Positions 46,301 through 55,110 are shown, numbered from the stretch's first letter. The stretch is DNA of 64,000 nucleotides from Robertmurraya korlensis NBRC 107688 (GCF_001591645.1 NZ_BCVH01000014.1:1-64000); one strand, 5' to 3'. Notes: a model not told the origin generated them from the sequence alone. Numbers and translations: made by a program.

Positions 46301-46812
46301 GTAAATGCAACCGTTGGAGAAGGATCTGCTCCGCCATGAATATTTGACTCCCCTTGCTTCACTTTTAATGTACTAATTTTCTCACTTCCTACTACTTTCC
46401 CAATATCCGTAAGAAGTTCTTTATTCCAGGTTTGCCCCATTCCTACTAGCGCAGGGAAATCCGTTGAAATCCCTTGAACATTGTCAGCTGCTGAAAGAGC
46501 ACCAGGAATCACCTTCCCTTTATTGGGACCACGCTGTAAGGTGTAATGGTTTCTCGAACCAGTTGCATATACAGCTGGTCCTTCTAGACCTGTGTACTCA
46601 AAATAAGCATCCACATACTCATCAAGATGGTCAGGCACACCATCAAATAACGGCATACCATCAAATACCCCACCAACTTGATTTTTAAATACGATGTTCT
46701 CTTCGGCTTGTTTTTCTGGAGCTTTGAATCCAACCATACTTGCAGTTAGCGAAGTAATAAGCAATACGGACAGTGATTTTCTCCCTATTGTAGAAAGGCG
46801 GGATTTCTTCAA
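43354..46812 (-). CDS. Large secreted GH3-family beta-glycosidase
   Basis: A 1152-residue enzyme. Residues 1-35 look like a signal peptide (basic start, VLLITSLTASMVGF). The GH3 barrel spans about 40-400 with KHYSVYNAQ at 228-236; the nucleophile region is SSPDFNGDAHVF with D305, not the usual SDW. The GH3 C-domain spans about 430-850, interrupted at about 530-680 by an insert that resembles a ricin/fascin-type trefoil (FDWGQKGYSLRSVLNGKWM). A fibronectin-like domain (about 880-960) and a C-terminal CBM6-like sandwich follow. It likely trims plant beta-glycans outside the cell. A cre-like site lies upstream. Exact substrate unknown. Confidence 0.85.
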   Translation of the reverse strand: MKKSRLSTIGRKSLSVLLITSLTASMVGFKAPEKQAEENIVFKNQVGGVFDGMPLFDGVPDHLDEYVDAYFEYTGLEGPAVYATGSRNHYTLQRGPNKGKVIPGALSAADNVQGISTDFPALVGMGQTWNKELLTDIGKVVGSEKISTLKVKQGESNIHGGADPSPTVAFTVVSDMRINPLSGRFDEGFSEDVHMAGTMIDNMAAGLSGTDQEKSEDGFWMRAAVGTKHYSVYNAQWFRQTANNSAGARSIFEYQTKSPLKALSSGSVAGVMTSFGRTNGIPNILSPYQIHANNHSKYGVYSSPDFNGDAHVFGANAQGNGYDTQYATDRTTATILMILADANAGRPGPNPQNALNDVAAVVDAVEEGKYGVTKEDLIDAARPHVNQMVRVGIFNEVDENGIPKNYPFAEEAKDVREELATYSDPEHQEVALRAAQESIVLLKNDGALPLEKNKKAAVSGVYADSRFKTTYSARTTPTIDNSGISPLLAIIKANGANNVSYDPAVEVVSLKSKLNGQTVTADENAADVSKGSQLVTTAQPLDVNNPAHLFEVFDWGQKGYSLRSVLNGKWMTSPTTGNASVENTNATPLNLTNNDWDLAQMLGNTSAIPPTIRVEENADQTVSLVASGYRTGFSGDFTNWYYSNGRVIATGADGKLKTASSTIGNAENVLNRNDDVKFEQTVVKEVGAEAVKRAKTDDYAVVFVGAIPRHSAGEGNDRSDLNMGDADYELVEKVSAAFAAEGKKTVVVVKSSFPVGMEPIQNNPNVSAIVYQPYGGQYDSYALAQVLYGDYAPTGRLSSTWYADMSAFPEISKYSIPEGNTSITLDDIDPRFTLDMTNADPIEQELTYMYTKAPVTYPFGYGLSYSSFTYSDFEVPNKASEQSPFEVAVQVKNEGTVNTSEVVQLYAKNKKSTYGEYAPQKQLVAFEKVSLQAGETKKVTLKVDPKDLAIWDVNAGDFLVEEGNYVLMVGSSSEDIKAESTVSIDGESFAALPTNKPFNVFDHSFASNEVVYHEVSKARTAESLKAEKVVGKYHAVRSKQDGSWVALPKVVLTGSKKVTASVATDIAGGKITLHAGSVNSEPFAEIEVPKTAKNTYTIENAGVTVNELGYTDVTVDLKGKLPKGLNTVYVVFHAPDLRIDSLSFEVGQPVKK

Positions 46813-46837
46813 CTACAGCACTTCCTCTCGGATATAT

Positions 46838-46853
46838 TATTAAGCGCTTTCAT
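46838..46853. promoter_or_regulatory. cre-like site before the large GH3 gene
   Basis: On the minus strand ATGAAAGCGCTTAATA fits the cre consensus with two mismatches in the last half-site. It lies about 26 bases before the GH3 start, where CcpA could block transcription. Confidence 0.45.
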
Positions 46854-47088
46854 TAATGGAGGGACCGGTCTCCTATAAAACTATTTTAATCCCTATCTAT
46901 TGTTTATCGATAGTGTGCTATTTTTTCGATTGTGTACACATTTTTAAGACAGAGGATAAACTCGGGTAAAAGTGAATTCATTTTAGTTATCATTACTCAT
47001 AGGATTTTCCTAATTTTTACTAGGGAAAATGAACAGTATACTATAAGTAGTCAGTAGAGATGTTTTACAGATTGAGGTGATTGAATTG

Positions 47089-48234
47089 GTGTTAAGAATG
47101 GTTTTTATTATTACCTTAGGGTTTCAAACCGTCATTAATATGACGAGACCGGTCATTACGTTATATGCCTCAGAGCTCGGGGCTTCACCCTTTGAAATAG
47201 GTATCCTTACAGCAGCCTTTGCCTTGTTCCCTCTAATATTTGCGATTCAAGCCGGTAAATTGGCAGATAAACTTGGAGATCGTATTCCTGTTCTAATTGG
47301 GTTATTTTCAATTATCGTTGGCATGGCTGTTCCATTGTTTTTCCCAAGCATGTGGGCCTTGTTTATCAGCCAGTTTTTTGTAGGGATTGGAAGTGTATTT
47401 ATTCCTGTTTCCTTACAGAATGTTCTAGGGAACAGTGCAACGAGAGAGAATCGTGACCACTACTTCAGTATGTTAGGCATGGCGGTAGCAACAGGTGCAT
47501 TAATCGGGCCCATCATCGGAGGATATGTTACAGAGCATATTTCGTATTCTTTTGCTTTTTTACTATCCATTCTAATTGGGATACTCCCTGTTGTTTTTAC
47601 CTTTTTCCTCCCTGTAATCAAAAGACAAGCTTCCACAAATAACAATGGAATGCTATCTTCTATTAGACTATTACAAAATCCATTATTACAAAAAGCATTA
47701 TTTTCAAGTGCCTTAGTATTGTACTCAAGAGATATTTTTGTTGCCTATTTCCCTTTATACGCAAAAAGCTTCCAACTGTCTGACTCCACGATAGGAATTA
47801 TTATAGCTGTTCAAGGATTAGCGATGATTGTTGTACGCGTTTTTCTACCGAGATTAGTAGAACTATTGGGTAGGGATAGGGTACTACTTATCTCCATCAT
47901 TATAGCCGGAACCTCCTTTCTGCTTATGCCATTCTCAGAGAATGTGCTCTTTATGGGCGTTTTGAGCTCCCTGATGGGATTGGGATTGGGTTGTGGTCAA
48001 CCTCTTTCTATGACGACGACGTACAATGCATCTCCAAAAACAAGGACCGGAGAAGTTCTTGGGCTACGTCTAACAACCAACCGATTGTCACAGCTGATTG
48101 CGCCTTTATTCTTTGGAGTGATTGGTGCCTCAGCTGGAATGATGTCTGTGTTTTTGGTAAGTGGGGTTTTCTTGGTTTCGGGAACGTTTTTGATTCGACC
48201 AGAGAAGGTGAATAGTTCGGATAATTATACTTAA
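47089..48234 (+). CDS. MFS transporter
   Basis: A protein of about 381 residues with 12 hydrophobic helices; the MFS loop 2-3 motif is GKLADKLGDRIPVLIG. The start is uncertain: GTG 47077, TTG 47086 and GTG 47089 are in frame; GAGGTGA (47074-47080) is eight bases before GTG 47089. The C-terminal half keeps GLRLTTNRLSQLIAPLFFG. Divergent from the large GH3 gene. It could export drugs or import sugars; nothing in the sequence decides. Ends before a repeat array. Confidence 0.78.
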   Translation: MLRMVFIITLGFQTVINMTRPVITLYASELGASPFEIGILTAAFALFPLIFAIQAGKLADKLGDRIPVLIGLFSIIVGMAVPLFFPSMWALFISQFFVGIGSVFIPVSLQNVLGNSATRENRDHYFSMLGMAVATGALIGPIIGGYVTEHISYSFAFLLSILIGILPVVFTFFLPVIKRQASTNNNGMLSSIRLLQNPLLQKALFSSALVLYSRDIFVAYFPLYAKSFQLSDSTIGIIIAVQGLAMIVVRVFLPRLVELLGRDRVLLISIIIAGTSFLLMPFSENVLFMGVLSSLMGLGLGCGQPLSMTTTYNASPKTRTGEVLGLRLTTNRLSQLIAPLFFGVIGASAGMMSVFLVSGVFLVSGTFLIRPEKVNSSDNYT

Positions 48235-48321
48235 ATTGGAGTTCTATTGACCTTTCGCAAACTTATCTACACCAACTAACATACCCAAAGAGCGTTAAAC
48301 TAAGTTTGCTAGGGTTTTTAA

Positions 48322-48477
48322 GCCTCAAGTGATCTTCATTTGCTCGATGAACTTCATTTTCTCCAGCTTTTAAGCTTCAAATGATCTTCATTTGCTCGAT
48401 GAACTTCATTTGCTACCGCTTTTCTGCTTCAAATAATCTTCATTTGCTCGATGAACTTCGTTACATCCGGGATTTTC
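48322..48477. repeat. Three tandem 52-bp hairpin repeats (array 1)
   Basis: Three units start at 48322, 48374 and 48426, exactly 52 bases apart. Each holds CTTCAT, a 7-base loop (TTGCTCG) and ATGAAC (stems start at 48334, 48386, 48438). Array 2 at 54054-54195 has the same period and stem. No coding capacity. Confidence 0.85.
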
Positions 48478-48490
48478 CCCGTTAATATAA

Positions 48491-48517
48491 AAAAGCAGAC
48501 AGTAGTTGTCTGCTTTT
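48491..48517. terminator. Bidirectional terminator
   Basis: AAAAGCAGACA (48491-48501) pairs with TGTCTGCTTTT (48507-48517). It serves the rhamnosidase gene and probably the MFS gene. Confidence 0.85.
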
Positions 48518-48530
48518 CGTAAATCTATCA

Positions 48531-51374
48531 TTATTCAAAACGAACCTGAACTTTAGCTAACATTCCATCTAATTCATCCAATACTTCTCTAGGTACAGGT
48601 AAAAACGGTTTGTTTGCCACTTCTCTCAAGGATAAGTGTCCGACTTTTCCTATCATATCCTCAGGTAACATAGAAATCTGTGGTACCTTTGCCACTAGAA
48701 TACTTTTTGCCTCTTCATTGGAAAGTAATTCGGATAAGGCAAATTCAGTGCTGTAGCTTTCGATATAAGCATTCGTTGGAGTATAGCTAACTTCCCATAC
48801 TCCGCTTTCCAACTCTACCTGTACATTCTCATGCATTTGTTGTGCGGATAATCCAGACTCTTCTAACAGTTGACCATTAATCAATACCGTTTGTAATGCT
48901 GCATCTGGCAATACAAGTGTAGCAGTTGCATTAAATGGAATTGTGAATGCAAAGTGTAGATTTCCTTCCTCATCAATGGACCATTGGCTCTCATACAAAC
49001 CAGCCGCCGACTGAAAACTAGCCTTTACATGATTGATTCTGCTGTTTGGCTGAGGAGTTAAATTAATATGACGGAATCCTGGTTGATCTTCTACTGGATT
49101 AATTCCCGCCATAGTTCTATACATCCATTCCACAATTGAACCGTAAGCATAGTGATTTAAGGAATTCATATCGGTACCACTTATTTTTCCATCTGGCAGT
49201 ACAGAATTCCAGCGCTCCCAGATGGTTGTTGCCCCCATTGTTACTGCATATAACCAGCTTGGATAATCTTTATTTAGTAACAATGTGTAAGCTACGTCAT
49301 TGCTTTCGTTTTCTGATAAGACTCTGCAAAGATACGGAGTTCCCACAAAGCCTGTCTTTAAATGATTACCATCATTCTTTAACTTGGCACGCAAATCATT
49401 AGCGATTCTTTCGGTAAATTCTTCAGGAACTAACTCCATAAATAAAGCAACAATTAATGCCGTTTGCGTATTTAATGCGAGTCGGCCATTTTTTGTGAAG
49501 TACTCGTCCTGGATCGCTGTTCTTACCTCATTTGATAGTTTTTCATACTCTTCTGAGACATCCCCCATGCCTAACACTTTGGCTGCCTTTGCCACAATCC
49601 CTGCAGAATAGCAGTAATAAGCGGATGAAATAAAGTTTACTTCCGTTCCACCAGTCGGAAAATTAGGGTTCTCCCCATCTAATGCTAACCAATCACCGAA
49701 ATGGAAGCCTGTCGTCCAAAGCCTCTTTGAACCGGATTCGTCATCTGCTCTTTTTATATAATCAACCCAAGCCTTCATGCTATCGAATTGCTGTCCTAAT
49801 ATCGCTTTATCTCCATAATGCAAATATACATTCCAAGGAATAATGGTAGCTGCATCCCCCCATGCACTTGAACCGCCACCATTAATATTTGTAGCTGGCA
49901 CCACCATTGGGACCATACCAGCTTTATCCTCTTGTTCCTTCCAAAGATCATATCCATATTTACTAAAAAAAGCATACGAATCCATATTAAAACAGGCCGT
50001 TCCTGAAAAGACTTGTGCGTCTCCCGTCCAACCCATCCGTTCATCTCTCTGCGGGCAATCGGTCGGTACATCTAAAAAGTTCCCTTTTTGTCCCCATAAT
50101 GCATTCAAAAATAGTCGGTTCACCAAAGGATTACTCGTTTCAATATGTCCCGTTTGGTCCATATCTGAGTACAATACACATCCTGTGAAATCATCAGGAT
50201 TCAATTCACCCTGCCATCCAGATACTTTTACATATCTGAAACCGTAGAAAGTGAAGTGTGGTCTTACAAGCGTTTCTTCTCCATTGGATATATACGTAAA
50301 CTTCGCCTGAGCTGTACGTAAATTCTCACGATAGAAATTACCTTCCTGAAGAAGCTCGCCATACTCTAATGTAATTTCCGCACCCTTAGGAGTACGATTT
50401 TTAAATTGGATCCACCCCACCATGTTTTGACCCATATCTAACACGGTCTCACCCGCAGGTGTATATAGGACCTCTATCGGTTGTAAGGTTTCTTTAATTA
50501 CAACAGGTAAACTCAATCTTGCTTTTAATTGATCAAACCCTAAATCGATTTCTTGGACGTTATAGGCTGTACGATCATTAAAGGTTGCATCATACACCTC
50601 ACCATCATAAATGCTACTTTCTAGAATATTACTTTTTCTCGCTGTCCAAGTAGTATCTGTGGTAATGAGTTGATTGGTTCCATCCTTAAAAGTAACTACG
50701 ATTTCACATAGAAGTGCAAACTTATCTCCATAAATTTCAGAGGTACCTCCGTCAAAACCAAATCTTCCTTTATAAAGGCCATTTCCTAGCATTACTTCTA
50801 CCATGTTTTGTCCATTTTTCACATGTTCTGAAATGTCATAGGTTTGGTACTGTAGCCATTTATGATAAGCATTGAAGTGCGGTGTTAAATATTCGTTCCC
50901 GACCTTGTCACCGTTGATTTCAATTTCATATAAACCTAACCCGCAAACATAAGCTCGAGCAGATTCAATCTCTTTTTCAATTTTAAAATCCTTCATTAAT
51001 ACAGGCTCGATACTTTTATCTAGTTCTGGTGTAATCCAGCTAGCCTCCCATTGCTCCTCGCCCTTTGCTGTCTCAAACCAAGCGGGATCACTAGTTGCCA
51101 CATCCCCATTATCTGCCCATACGGTCACTTGCCAGAAATAGCGTGTATACGGTTTTAGTTCGATTGGCAGTTCAAAAGCTAGACTGTCTATGTCTTGACT
51201 TTTTCCACTATTGAAAACGATATCAGTAAAATGAATATCTAAAGCCACCTGGATTTGTGCAGCTGTTTGCTTTTTTGCTTCTGTTTCACAGGTGATAAAA
51301 GACAGTCTTGGTTTTCCTAGATCAAATCCCAAAGGGTTTGTTATACGATTGGTTTTCAAATTTATTATCTTCAT
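48531..51374 (-). CDS. Alpha-L-rhamnosidase (GH78), cytoplasmic
   Basis: A 947-residue GH78 enzyme without a signal peptide. N-terminal Ig-like and jelly-roll domains (residues about 1-330; AYVCGLGLYEIEINGDKVGN), the (alpha/alpha)6 barrel (about 400-780) with the catalytic Glu E445 in CPQRDERMGWTGDAQVF, and a C-terminal beta domain. It releases L-rhamnose from plant glycosides or pectin fragments. It lies 35 bases after the GH3 gene at 51410, so the two are co-expressed. No rhamnose catabolic genes are in the window. Confidence 0.92.
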   Translation of the reverse strand: MKIINLKTNRITNPLGFDLGKPRLSFITCETEAKKQTAAQIQVALDIHFTDIVFNSGKSQDIDSLAFELPIELKPYTRYFWQVTVWADNGDVATSDPAWFETAKGEEQWEASWITPELDKSIEPVLMKDFKIEKEIESARAYVCGLGLYEIEINGDKVGNEYLTPHFNAYHKWLQYQTYDISEHVKNGQNMVEVMLGNGLYKGRFGFDGGTSEIYGDKFALLCEIVVTFKDGTNQLITTDTTWTARKSNILESSIYDGEVYDATFNDRTAYNVQEIDLGFDQLKARLSLPVVIKETLQPIEVLYTPAGETVLDMGQNMVGWIQFKNRTPKGAEITLEYGELLQEGNFYRENLRTAQAKFTYISNGEETLVRPHFTFYGFRYVKVSGWQGELNPDDFTGCVLYSDMDQTGHIETSNPLVNRLFLNALWGQKGNFLDVPTDCPQRDERMGWTGDAQVFSGTACFNMDSYAFFSKYGYDLWKEQEDKAGMVPMVVPATNINGGGSSAWGDAATIIPWNVYLHYGDKAILGQQFDSMKAWVDYIKRADDESGSKRLWTTGFHFGDWLALDGENPNFPTGGTEVNFISSAYYCYSAGIVAKAAKVLGMGDVSEEYEKLSNEVRTAIQDEYFTKNGRLALNTQTALIVALFMELVPEEFTERIANDLRAKLKNDGNHLKTGFVGTPYLCRVLSENESNDVAYTLLLNKDYPSWLYAVTMGATTIWERWNSVLPDGKISGTDMNSLNHYAYGSIVEWMYRTMAGINPVEDQPGFRHINLTPQPNSRINHVKASFQSAAGLYESQWSIDEEGNLHFAFTIPFNATATLVLPDAALQTVLINGQLLEESGLSAQQMHENVQVELESGVWEVSYTPTNAYIESYSTEFALSELLSNEEAKSILVAKVPQISMLPEDMIGKVGHLSLREVANKPFLPVPREVLDELDGMLAKVQVRFE

Positions 51375-51409
51375 GATTAGAGTCTCCTTTTAACTAGTAC
51401 TCTTTCTAT

Positions 51410-53134
51410 TTATAGTCTAGTATCCCATTTTCCACAATACGCATCTACTGGACTTGTACCTTTAAATTCTGATCTTCCAGTTATTTTATCAATCACTGAC
51501 TGAACGACAAACTCATTTGACGAATAGGCATTAATATATGTTTTTATCATTGGTACATCCTGAAGGTGATAAGGGTTGGCTACCGATATAAACATTGTCG
51601 GAATTTCGTTCACAAACCAAGGAGCATTTACATTTAAAGGCTGCATCCAATCAATTCTGACAGTTGTTTGATTACTTGCCGTTTCTAGATTCGCTACATA
51701 TAAAACAAGGTCATATTTTTCTTTTAGAGCATGAACACTCATGAGTAACTCTTTAAAGTTCACCTTACTATTATCGAAGAGATCGACTTCAAATCCTTCT
51801 TTTTGAAGGGCTTCTAAAAATGAATCGGTTACAGAAGCTCCTTCTTTCAAGCCACCACTATGGTCACCTAAAATATTTAGTCTGATCCGTTTATATTTAT
51901 TAGGGCTGATCGGTAGTAATTTTTGTGTGTCCTTTACTAACGTGACGGATTGATCTGCACACTCACTTGCCCATTTCTTATGTTCATCGCTCTGTAAAAC
52001 GGATAATGCCTCTTGACCAGGTACAATTGTTCCGTCTATTTTTTGATTGTGTAATCCGATAGACAACTTTAAAGCTAATATTCTCGTTACTGCTTCATCT
52101 ACCCTTTCCACTGAAAGAATACCTGTTTCAATCCCCTTCATCATAAACTCATAATCTTCTCTAATATCGCGATTAAAAAGGAACATATCACAGCCAGATG
52201 CAATTGCTTTTGGAACAGCAATTTCTCTCTTCTCCGAAACGGTAAAACCAAGCATTGGCGTCGCGTCTGTAATGATGAGTCCATTAAAGCCTAGTTGGTT
52301 CCTTAATAAATCATTTAACAGTTCTGGAGCTAACGTGGCTGGCATAATTTCTTCGTCTTGAATGCTAGGAACGAGTTTTCTAGAATAATGTGGTAGTTTG
52401 ATATGGCCGATCATAATCGATTTTGCATTAGCCTCAATCATTTCTTTATAAACCATGCCAAAGGTTTGGTCCCACTCTTCTGGTGATAATGAGTTCACTG
52501 AAGATAATAGATGGTGATCACGGTCATCTACTCCGTCTCCTGGAAAATGCTTAACAGCTGCTGCTACACCACTTTCGCTTAAGCCTTCCATATAGGCTTT
52601 CCCCATCTTTGCCACTCGTTCAGGATTCGAACCAAATGTTCTAACATTTGTGATTGGGTTTTGATAGTTCATATCAATGTCAACGACAGGCGCAAATGCC
52701 CAATTACACCCTACCGCTCTTCCTTCACGGCCAGCTACCACTCCTAACTTACGGGCCATATCTTCGTTGTCCGTAGCAGCCACCTGTAACTGCTTCCCAA
52801 AATATGTTCCATCCGTGGCGATTCCGTTTCCACCAGCTTCTAAATTAGCAGATATTAATAGAGGGACAGGTGAAAGACTCTGTAATAGTCGGTGAGTTTC
52901 CTGTATTTTAGCTCCTTCGTTAGGACGATACATAATGCCGCCTGGTTTAAATTCTTCTATAAATCTAGTTAACTCTTCTTCATTGTCGGAGCTACCAATT
53001 GGACAGAATAGTTGGCCAACCTTCTCACGTAAACTCATTGAATGGAGTGTTACTTCAATCCATTGGATATCTTTATCTGATAAAAAAAACGGTTTGGTTT
53101 TTAAATGAGCGTACTTACTTTCCACTTGAATCAT
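51410..53134 (-). CDS. GH3-family enzyme of the NagZ type, cytoplasmic
   Basis: A 574-residue GH3 enzyme of the beta-N-acetylhexosaminidase subgroup. KHFPGDGVDDRDHH (195-208) matches the NagZ loop in which an Asp/His pair (D206, H208) replaces Glu as acid/base; the nucleophile is D290 in GLIITDATPMLGF. GDG replaces the usual GHG. No signal peptide. NagZ-type GH3 enzymes with this dyad can act as hydrolases or, in some cases, phosphorylases. Its ATG overlaps the pgmB stop by four bases, so the two are translationally coupled. Likely substrate is an imported beta-glucoside or N-acetylglucosaminide. Confidence 0.85.
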   Translation of the reverse strand: MIQVESKYAHLKTKPFFLSDKDIQWIEVTLHSMSLREKVGQLFCPIGSSDNEEELTRFIEEFKPGGIMYRPNEGAKIQETHRLLQSLSPVPLLISANLEAGGNGIATDGTYFGKQLQVAATDNEDMARKLGVVAGREGRAVGCNWAFAPVVDIDMNYQNPITNVRTFGSNPERVAKMGKAYMEGLSESGVAAAVKHFPGDGVDDRDHHLLSSVNSLSPEEWDQTFGMVYKEMIEANAKSIMIGHIKLPHYSRKLVPSIQDEEIMPATLAPELLNDLLRNQLGFNGLIITDATPMLGFTVSEKREIAVPKAIASGCDMFLFNRDIREDYEFMMKGIETGILSVERVDEAVTRILALKLSIGLHNQKIDGTIVPGQEALSVLQSDEHKKWASECADQSVTLVKDTQKLLPISPNKYKRIRLNILGDHSGGLKEGASVTDSFLEALQKEGFEVDLFDNSKVNFKELLMSVHALKEKYDLVLYVANLETASNQTTVRIDWMQPLNVNAPWFVNEIPTMFISVANPYHLQDVPMIKTYINAYSSNEFVVQSVIDKITGRSEFKGTSPVDAYCGKWDTRL

Positions 53135-53793
53135 CGTGAACTCTCCTTTATCTCAAATAATTGTTCAATATTGAGCTTAGTTAAATCCTCAACACCAATA
53201 TGCGTGTTCTGATAGGTAGAAGCTGCACCAACTCCAACTGCTACCATACCTCCAGCAATCGCAGCCTCAATTCCAGCTTCCGCATCCTCCATGACGATAC
53301 ATTCTTCTGGACGAACACCAAGCTTTTGGGCTGCTAGTAAGAATACCTCTGGATCTGGCTTACTATTTTTAATGCCATTTCCGTCTGCAATCGCATCAAA
53401 GCTTGAAGCCATTCCGATTTTTTCTAAAATAAACGGTGTATTTTTACTTGAGGAACCGATGGCTATTTTAATACCTCTTCCTTTTAGGTTCAGAATAAGT
53501 TCCCTTACACCAGGCAAAATATCTTTTTCAGATAGATGGTTTAAGAGTTCGCGATAGATCTCGTTCTTCTTCTCAGCCAGAAGAAGTTTTTCACTCTCGC
53601 TATAACTTTTAGTAGAATTACTGAGGATAATTTCAAGACTTTCCATTCGGCTGACCCCACGTAATTTTTCGTTTATCTCTCGGTTGAAAGGAATTCCTTC
53701 CTGTTCGCTAATGTGTTTCCATGCTTGGTAGTGATACTCATCTGTAGAGACAATCACTCCATCTAAATCAAAAATCACTGCTGACTTATTCAT
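53131..53793 (-). CDS. pgmB: Beta-phosphoglucomutase
   Basis: A 220-residue HAD protein. SAVIFDLDGVIVSTDEYHYQ holds the nucleophile Asp and acid/base Asp and then the cap; KLRGVSRMESLEIIL is the beta-PGM substrate-specificity loop; IGSSSKNTPFILEKIG and VMEDAEAGIEAAIAGGM follow. It interconverts beta-glucose 1-phosphate and glucose 6-phosphate. ATG 53793 is preferred to the earlier ATGs because it has an AAGGATGGG site. It usually works with an inverting or retaining phosphorylase; here it is translationally coupled to a GH3 enzyme. Confidence 0.9.
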   Translation of the reverse strand: MNKSAVIFDLDGVIVSTDEYHYQAWKHISEQEGIPFNREINEKLRGVSRMESLEIILSNSTKSYSESEKLLLAEKKNEIYRELLNHLSEKDILPGVRELILNLKGRGIKIAIGSSSKNTPFILEKIGMASSFDAIADGNGIKNSKPDPEVFLLAAQKLGVRPEECIVMEDAEAGIEAAIAGGMVAVGVGAASTYQNTHIGVEDLTKLNIEQLFEIKESSR

Positions 53794-54053
53794 ATATCCC
53801 ATCCTTATCACTTATAGTAAGGTCGTTTCCACCATACTGTATTATTGAAAGCGTTTCATTATTTTTATGATATAAGAATTTACAGGATTACGCTTTCCCC
53901 TTTTTGACATTAAAGGGGCCGTTATTTGTTCTAAATGGAATTAACGTATATTGACCCGGAAAAAGTGAGGTTTTATCGTGTGGAGGAAAGCTTGGAGTAG
54001 TAGGATTTAATAAAACTTGAGGGGATGAAGGACTTTTTCCTCTTATTCTGCTC
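53794..54053. other. Intergenic region with cre-like palindrome
   Basis: TGAAAGCGTTTCA (53846-53858) is a perfect odd palindrome that resembles a cre site one base short; it lies about 53 bases before pgmB and could serve CcpA or a LacI-type repressor. Nothing else is seen before the repeat array. Confidence 0.5.
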
Positions 54054-54195
54054 CCGTAACGTTCTTCATACGGGCTATGAAGGATGTTTCCCTTTCATTC
54101 TCCTTCTCTAACGTTCTTCATACGGCTTATGAAGGACACTTCTCTTTCATTCTAGTAAAGAAACGTTCTTCATTAAGGTTATGAAGAACGTTTCT
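54054..54195. repeat. Three tandem 52-bp hairpin repeats (array 2)
   Basis: Stems start at 54064, 54116 and 54168, exactly 52 bases apart. Each has CTTCAT, a 7-base loop (ACGGGCT, ACGGCTT, TAAGGTT) and ATGAAG, with TTTCATTCT between units. The third unit extends to AACGTTCTTCAT/ATGAAGAACGTT. Same layout as array 1. Confidence 0.85.
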
Positions 54196-54204
54196 GTTCA
54201 AATG

Positions 54205-55110
54205 CTATTTAAATTGTTTATTCAACCACCTAGCCGCTAGGTCAAACCACACCTTGCATTCTTCATTTAAATGCTCAGGATTATTTGCGGTTGTTTCATC
54301 ACAAAGAGATAATCCATGTACTCCACTTTCAAAAACATGCAGTTCATATGGAACCTTCTTTTGCGCTAGTGCTGTTGCGAATCTTAAAGCATTTTCAGCA
54401 TAGACGAGTGAATCATCTGCTGTGTGCCAAATAAAGGTTGGCGGTGTTTGAGAGGAAATGAAATTCACTGGGCTAACTTCGAAAAGCTGCTCTTCTGTAG
54501 GCGTGGCCGTTCCAAATACAGCCTTACTAGCAATATTCCAAAAGTCTTTAGCAAACTGATCTGCCTCTGTGTCCACCTTTTCCTTCATAAGCTGATAATC
54601 TACTAGAGGATATCCAAGAATAACAGCGCTAGGCTTAAACACATCACTTTCAACACTAAATTTTTCTTTTAATAGTGCACTATTCCATTGAACTCCCATA
54701 CTAGCAGCTAAGTTCGCTCCGGCAGAGAATCCACAGACAGCAATCTTTTCAGGGTCCACTAACCATTTAGACGCATGTTCTTTAATTAGTAAAACCGCTT
54801 GTGCTAAATCATATAATGGCTGCGGGTAAGCAGACTGTTCATTCGGAGTCGGCAGATTATTAAAATCCTTTACCCACTCCTTAAAATATGTAGTATATCG
54901 TAACACAAAGGTATGATAGCCTTGAGATGCAAATCGTAAAGCAACCGGTTCTGCCTCACGGTCCGATGTTCCTAAATATCCACCCCCAGGACAGATAATA
55001 ATTGCTGGTCGCGTTTGGTCCGTTTGAAATTCCAATGAATTTTCAAGAATATAAGTCTGTAAATACACATGATCACAATTATCCCAAAGACTCATTTTTT
55101 CGATTAACAT
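54205..55110 (-). CDS. Alpha/beta-hydrolase, acetyl-xylan-esterase-like
   Basis: A 301-residue hydrolase. PAIIICPGGGYLGTSDREAE is the oxyanion region, VCGFSAGANLAASMG the nucleophile elbow with catalytic Ser, TFIWHTADDSLVY the Asp and ESGVHGLSLCD the His. No signal peptide. This group deacetylates xylo-oligosaccharides and other acylated sugars. ATG 55110 has an AGGAGG site ten bases upstream. A damaged paralogue lies at 5017-5609. It follows the MFS gene by 83 bases in the same direction, so import and deacylation are probably linked. Confidence 0.87.
   Translation of the reverse strand: MLIEKMSLWDNCDHVYLQTYILENSLEFQTDQTRPAIIICPGGGYLGTSDREAEPVALRFASQGYHTFVLRYTTYFKEWVKDFNNLPTPNEQSAYPQPLYDLAQAVLLIKEHASKWLVDPEKIAVCGFSAGANLAASMGVQWNSALLKEKFSVESDVFKPSAVILGYPLVDYQLMKEKVDTEADQFAKDFWNIASKAVFGTATPTEEQLFEVSPVNFISSQTPPTFIWHTADDSLVYAENALRFATALAQKKVPYELHVFESGVHGLSLCDETTANNPEHLNEECKVWFDLAARWLNKQFK

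Noticed and set aside
48322-48477. Possible CRISPR array
   Set aside because: Only three units, the parts between stems are also repeated rather than unique, and no cas genes are present.
49843-50247. Plus-strand frame of 134 residues
   Set aside because: Antisense to the conserved catalytic part of the GH78 gene; no ribosome site.
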